From: Pseudomonadota bacterium
Lineage (GTDB): Bacteria > Myxococcota > Bradymonadia > UBA4248
Length of the DNA: 9,095 bases
Direction: 5' to 3'
Assembly (NCBI GenBank): GCA_017629415.1
Contig: JAGBXG010000296.1
Coordinates: 1-9,095, forward strand
Below, piece after piece: positions 7,295-9,095 of the stretch. Every line of letters begins with the position of its first letter. Position 1 is the stretch's first letter. The translations under genes were made by a program, and so were the position numbers. The notes beneath the pieces are model-generated. The model was given only the letters and a program-made list of their open reading frames with translations, made no database searches and was not told the DNA's origin.

Positions 7295-7714
7295 CTATAT
7301 TCTTATCCATTCAGCCATCGTTTTTCTATCTTCTTCTGGAATTTCAAAGAAATCAAAGGCATCATCCAAAGTACATCCCGTTTTTTGAATGTATTTTTGA
7401 ATGGGTTCCGCTTTGCTCTGTAGATGCTTCGCATGAATCGCATATTGTGTTGCTTGCTGTTTCATTGCTGCCTGTTTACTCATCTCTTCATTCACAAGCT
7501 TAAAAACGCCTGCCGCATCATTTTGAGGAATCTCAAAAAATTCCATCGCTTCATGAACAGAACATTCATGTTTGACAATATGCTTGTAAATAATTGCTGC
7601 GTACGTCTGAAATCTGCCTTCTTCTCGGCCTTTTTCCAAGCCTTCTTCTCGGCCTTTTTCCAAGCCTTCTTCTCGGCCTTTTTCCAAGCCTTCTTCTCGG
7701 CCGCTCTCTCCCAC
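7295..7714 (-). pseudogene. C-terminal remnant of an Rpn-family (PD-(D/E)XK nuclease/transposase-like) protein
   Basis: The frame encodes 139 residues from a GTG at 7714. Residues 1-33 are a Glu/Lys/Arg/Gly repeat (unit GLEKGREE). The rest is helical with two related segments, H-E-C-S-V-H-E-A-M-E-F-F-E-I-P (about 50-64) and G-C-T-L-D-D-A-F-D-F-F-E-I-P (about 112-125). A tail of E-K-G-R-E-E-G repeats is typical of the Rpn recombination-promoting nuclease family, whose N-terminal catalytic domain of about 200 residues is absent here. The GTG has no Shine-Dalgarno and lies inside a hairpin. The frame stays open upstream through the hairpin cluster to a stop near 7830 without an ATG. I therefore read it as a decayed or truncated gene; a short expressed tail protein is less likely. 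Confidence 0.6.
7617..7702. repeat. 24-bp tandem repeat within the Rpn-like remnant
   Basis: Units starting at 7617, 7641, 7665 and 7689 are identical in sequence (three full copies and about 14 bases of a fourth). Each begins CCTTCTTCTCGG on the + strand. As 24 is a multiple of three, copy-number change would add or remove eight residues (GLEKGREE on the minus strand) without a frameshift, and all frames through it stay open. It has no spacers, so it is not CRISPR. Confidence 0.9.
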
Positions 7715-7796
7715 AGAGAGCCCAAACGATGCCCGTAGGGCATCAGGTTTCTCCCCAACGGGGAGAACGCGCCAAAGGCGCGATAGTGGGGCCCCC
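7703..7796. repeat. Tandem hairpin cluster, second copy of the TAGTGRGG-tailed family
   Basis: There are four perfect hairpins in a row: GCTCTCT/AGAGAGC (7703-7721), GATGCCC/GGGCATC (7728-7744, loop gta), TTCTCCCC/GGGGAGAA (7749-7767, loop aac) and CGCGCC/GGCGCG (7768-7782, loop aaa). They are followed by ATAGTGGGG and the palindrome GGGGCCCC (7788-7795). The last hairpin and tail align with 691-716, where the stem's closing pair is T-A instead of C-G. The cluster replaces what should be the N-terminal part of the adjacent Rpn-like frame. Confidence 0.7.
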
Positions 7797-8017
7797 CAAA
7801 TATATATTCTCCCAATGTACCAACATTAACACACAAAACCACAAAAACTAAACATTTATTATACAAAATACCAACACAAAATACAAGAAAACTACCACCA
7901 TAATCAACAAAATATCATGAATATTTTTACATTTTTAAGTATTTAAAACTTGTATTTTTTTTTTTTTTTTTATGATTCCATAGGTTTTAGGCCTATCAAA
8001 CCCAAAACCAAACTGGT
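7797..8017. other. AT-rich spacer with a 17-T homopolymer
   Basis: No gene is seen. The stretch is very A/T-rich on both strands and contains an uninterrupted run of 17 T (7955-7971). Nine bases later comes a short hairpin ATAGG/CCTAT (7980-7996). The T run precedes the hairpin on the + strand, so it is not an intrinsic terminator in that direction. Confidence 0.6.
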
Positions 8018-8251
8018 GTGTTTCATATTCTAAGTCCTTTTGAACTTTTTATCGATGTTTACCCCCCCACAGCACAAACATACAGATCATGGATGGAAAA
8101 AGCCCCCGTATCAAATCATGACAAATGGTGTCGTTTCGGCGATACGTTCATTTATCAATATAGAAGTATCAAAAATGAAAAAACCATAGAAGACATCATG
8201 AATTGTATCGTCAAAGATGCTCAAATCATTTTGGAGACGTTCAAAAAATGA
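8018..8251 (+). pseudogene. Orphan 77-residue frame, probably the C-terminal fragment of a lost gene
   Basis: The frame begins at GTG 8018 (open back to a TAG at 7988-7990) and ends at TGA 8249-8251. The protein has a hydrophobic patch near residues 4-15 (L-S-P-F-E-L-F-I-D-V-Y), a W-C-R-F-G-D-T-F-I-Y segment at about 37-46 and an amphipathic helical end (E-K-T-I-E-D-I-M-N-C-I-V-K-D-A). It reads like a real protein, with balanced composition and no low complexity. However, it has no Shine-Dalgarno before the GTG and no upstream domain, so I read it as a C-terminal relic. An ATG lies at 8090 but also lacks a ribosome-binding site. The family is not recognised and no function is proposed. The antisense frame at 8111-8308 is taken as its shadow. 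Confidence 0.4.
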
Positions 8252-8291
8252 GCTTAAAAAATCATAGTTCATATCTGAATGAGAAACTTCT

Positions 8292-8327
8292 GCATGACAT
8301 GATGGCATGACATGAAATGGCCATCAT
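8292..8327. repeat. Overlapping direct and inverted repeat before the Cys-rich protein gene
   Basis: GCATGACATGA occurs at 8292-8302 and again at 8305-8315 (13-base period). Overlapping this, ATGATGGC (8299-8306) and GCCATCAT (8320-8327) form an 8-bp inverted repeat with a 13-base centre. It ends 12 bases before a TATATT box and 45 bases before the ATG of the next gene, so an operator role is possible. It could equally be a chance hairpin. Confidence 0.4.
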
Positions 8328-8339
8328 ATCATCATCGGT

Positions 8340-8345
8340 TATATT
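8340..8345 (+). promoter_or_regulatory. Possible -10 box for the Cys-rich protein gene
   Basis: TATATT lies 27 bases before ATG 8372. A start near 8352 would leave a 20-base leader carrying the Shine-Dalgarno. No matching -35 hexamer is seen at normal spacing, so the call is weak. Confidence 0.25.
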
Positions 8346-8358
8346 CAAACTCATATCG

Positions 8359-8365
8359 AAGGAGG
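8359..8365 (+). promoter_or_regulatory. Strong ribosome-binding site (AAGGAGG)
   Basis: AAGGAGG is a near-perfect anti-16S match, six bases before ATG 8372. It fixes this ATG as the start in preference to the adjacent ATG at 8375, and is the best ribosome-binding site in the window. Confidence 0.85.
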
Positions 8366-8371
8366 AATTGC

Positions 8372-9095
8372 ATGATGAAAAATCATACAACAGCTGTCAT
8401 CATTGCGGCCGTTCTGGCTGGCATTTACAATTTTGGATGCACGGATAGTTCATCCACCACCATGCAGATATCCCAGTTTGACGGCGCCCAAGGCGATTGC
8501 ACCAACGGCGGCGTCAAAATCGAGGTCCTGGTCGATGGCGTGGTGGATGACACGCAGACAGAGTACATCTGCAATGGTGCAAACGGCGAAAACGGCGAAA
8601 ACGGCGAAAACGGCGAAAACGGCGAAAACGGCACAAGTACAACCCTAAAAACGACCAAGTTTGACGCTGCCCAAGGCGATTGCACCAACGGCGGCATCAA
8701 AATCGAGGTCTTGGTCGATGGGGTGGTGGATGACACGCAAACACAGTACATCTGCAACAGCGCAACACAGGGTGGAATATTTTGTAACGGCATTTTGATA
8801 GATTCTACAAGCAATTCTGCCCACTGCGGCGGTTGCGACAATGTATGCCCAGCAGGCACTGAATGTGTCAATGCCACTTGTACTCCTTTCTCATGCAACA
8901 CAGGATATCATATCTACAACAATACTTGCGAAGAAGACAGCATCACAAACTGCGGCACCCACACAAATGATTGCACCCAAATGCCCGGATGGAACAGCGG
9001 TCAATGTATAGAAAAAGCATGTGTCGCAGAAACATGTCAATCGGGATATCATATCTACAACAATACTTGCGAAGAAGACAGCATCACAAACTGCG
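8372..9095 (+). CDS. Cys-rich repeat surface protein, probable lipoprotein (3'-partial)
   Basis: The frame has 241 complete codons and runs off the right edge. Residues 1-22 form a signal peptide (M-M-K-N-H, hydrophobic core 8-18) ending N-F-G-C23, so Cys23 could be lipidated, although Asn at -3 is a poor lipobox; a type I signal is the alternative. Two near-identical modules follow (36-68 and 97-129), each F-D-x-A-Q-G-D-C-T-N-G-G..Y-I-C-N, resembling the C.NGG..YICNG modules (DUF7151-like) of Myxococcota surface proteins. A collagen-like G-x-N triplet stretch (69-89) links them. From 138 on come closely spaced Cys (C-G-G-C-D-N-V-C, C-P-A-G-T-E-C) and then a 47-residue repeat with G-Y-H-I-Y-N-N-T-C at 178 and 225. 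The protein is probably outer-membrane anchored or secreted and disulfide-rich, with adhesive or structural roles inferred only. It looks monocistronic. Confidence 0.88.
   Translation, partial: MMKNHTTAVIIAAVLAGIYNFGCTDSSSTTMQISQFDGAQGDCTNGGVKIEVLVDGVVDDTQTEYICNGANGENGENGENGENGENGTSTTLKTTKFDAAQGDCTNGGIKIEVLVDGVVDDTQTQYICNSATQGGIFCNGILIDSTSNSAHCGGCDNVCPAGTECVNATCTPFSCNTGYHIYNNTCEEDSITNCGTHTNDCTQMPGWNSGQCIEKACVAETCQSGYHIYNNTCEEDSITNC
8477..8758 (+). repeat. Duplicated 99-bp module in the Cys-rich protein
   Basis: Copies 8477-8575 and 8660-8758 (183-bp period) differ at about 8 of 99 bases, giving three residue changes (G38/A99, V48/I109, E64/Q125). Such similarity indicates recent duplication or ongoing gene conversion between the modules. 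Confidence 0.85.
8582..8632 (+). repeat. 9-bp tandem repeat coding for G-E-N collagen-like triplets
   Basis: AACGGCGAA is repeated five times exactly (8582-8626), followed by a partial unit to 8632. It encodes N-G-E in the reading frame, so glycine falls at every third residue between the two duplicated modules. The exact repetition makes in-frame slippage likely. Confidence 0.92.
8903..9095 (+). repeat. 141-bp coding repeat at the window edge
   Basis: The 52 bases at 8903-8954 recur identically at 9044-9095, giving a 141-bp (47-residue) period with Cys175/222, Cys186/233 and Cys194/241 in register. The second copy is cut by the window edge, so the number of copies is unknown and probably larger. 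Confidence 0.9.

Noticed and set aside
7617..7702. Possible CRISPR array from regularly spaced repeats
   Set aside because: The 24-bp units are directly adjacent with no spacers and encode a Glu/Lys/Arg repeat in the Rpn-like frame.
7492..7866. Alternative 124-codon minus-strand frame (A-E-K-K-A-W-K-K repeat)
   Set aside because: The 24-bp repeat is open in all frames; only the GLEKGREE frame runs on into a structured protein segment typical of Rpn tails.
8425..8901. 158-codon minus-strand frame with S-P-F repeats
   Set aside because: It is antisense to the Cys-rich protein gene, which has a perfect ribosome-binding site and a signal peptide; the S-P-F repeat is the complement of the AACGGCGAA repeat.
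1..9095. tRNA, rRNA, toxin-antitoxin, intact transposase or phage genes
   Set aside because: Both strands were read for these; no tRNA-like cloverleaf with a CCA end, no rRNA core sequence, and no transposase or integrase motif was found.

Overview
The window looks like an accessory, gene-poor stretch of a bacterial chromosome of roughly 50% GC, with AT-rich spacers. Three traits suggest a Myxococcota-like (deltaproteobacterial) organism: a very long TPR protein with a disordered K-T-M-rich N-terminus, a Cys-rich lipoprotein-type surface protein with Myxococcota-style repeats, and an Rpn-type Glu/Lys/Arg-repeat tail. This assignment rests on family resemblance, not on a database match.

Layout: (1) 1-196, the C-terminal end of an unrecognised + strand gene, followed by two tandem hairpins, the second ending in a T9 tract (a good intrinsic terminator). 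(2) 290-760, no credible gene but dense nested and tandem hairpins. (3) 761-6814, minus strand, one 2017-residue TPR scaffold protein filling two thirds of the window. Its start is re-set from GTG 6820 to ATG 6814 because of a well-spaced GGAG. (4) 6821-7294, its promoter region and three tandem palindromes, then an AT-rich spacer. (5) 7295-7714, minus strand, a C-terminal remnant of an Rpn/PD-(D/E)XK-type protein carrying a 24-bp tandem repeat, capped by a second tandem-hairpin cluster at 7703-7795. (6) 7796-8371, an AT-rich stretch with a 17-T tract, one orphan reading frame (8018-8251) and a small inverted repeat. (7) 8372 to the window end, + strand, the N-terminal part of a secreted Cys-rich repeat protein that runs off the edge.

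The genes do not form an operon and no shared pathway is evident. The most unusual content is non-coding. At least five palindromes share a design (GC-TAT, variable stem, ATA, unpaired C, then usually GC), with compensatory changes in their stems. A second hairpin family with a conserved TAGTGRGG tail occurs on both sides of the TPR gene. A nested multi-helix structure lies at 407-586. These look like families of dispersed structured repeats or non-autonomous elements in the spacers around the TPR gene.
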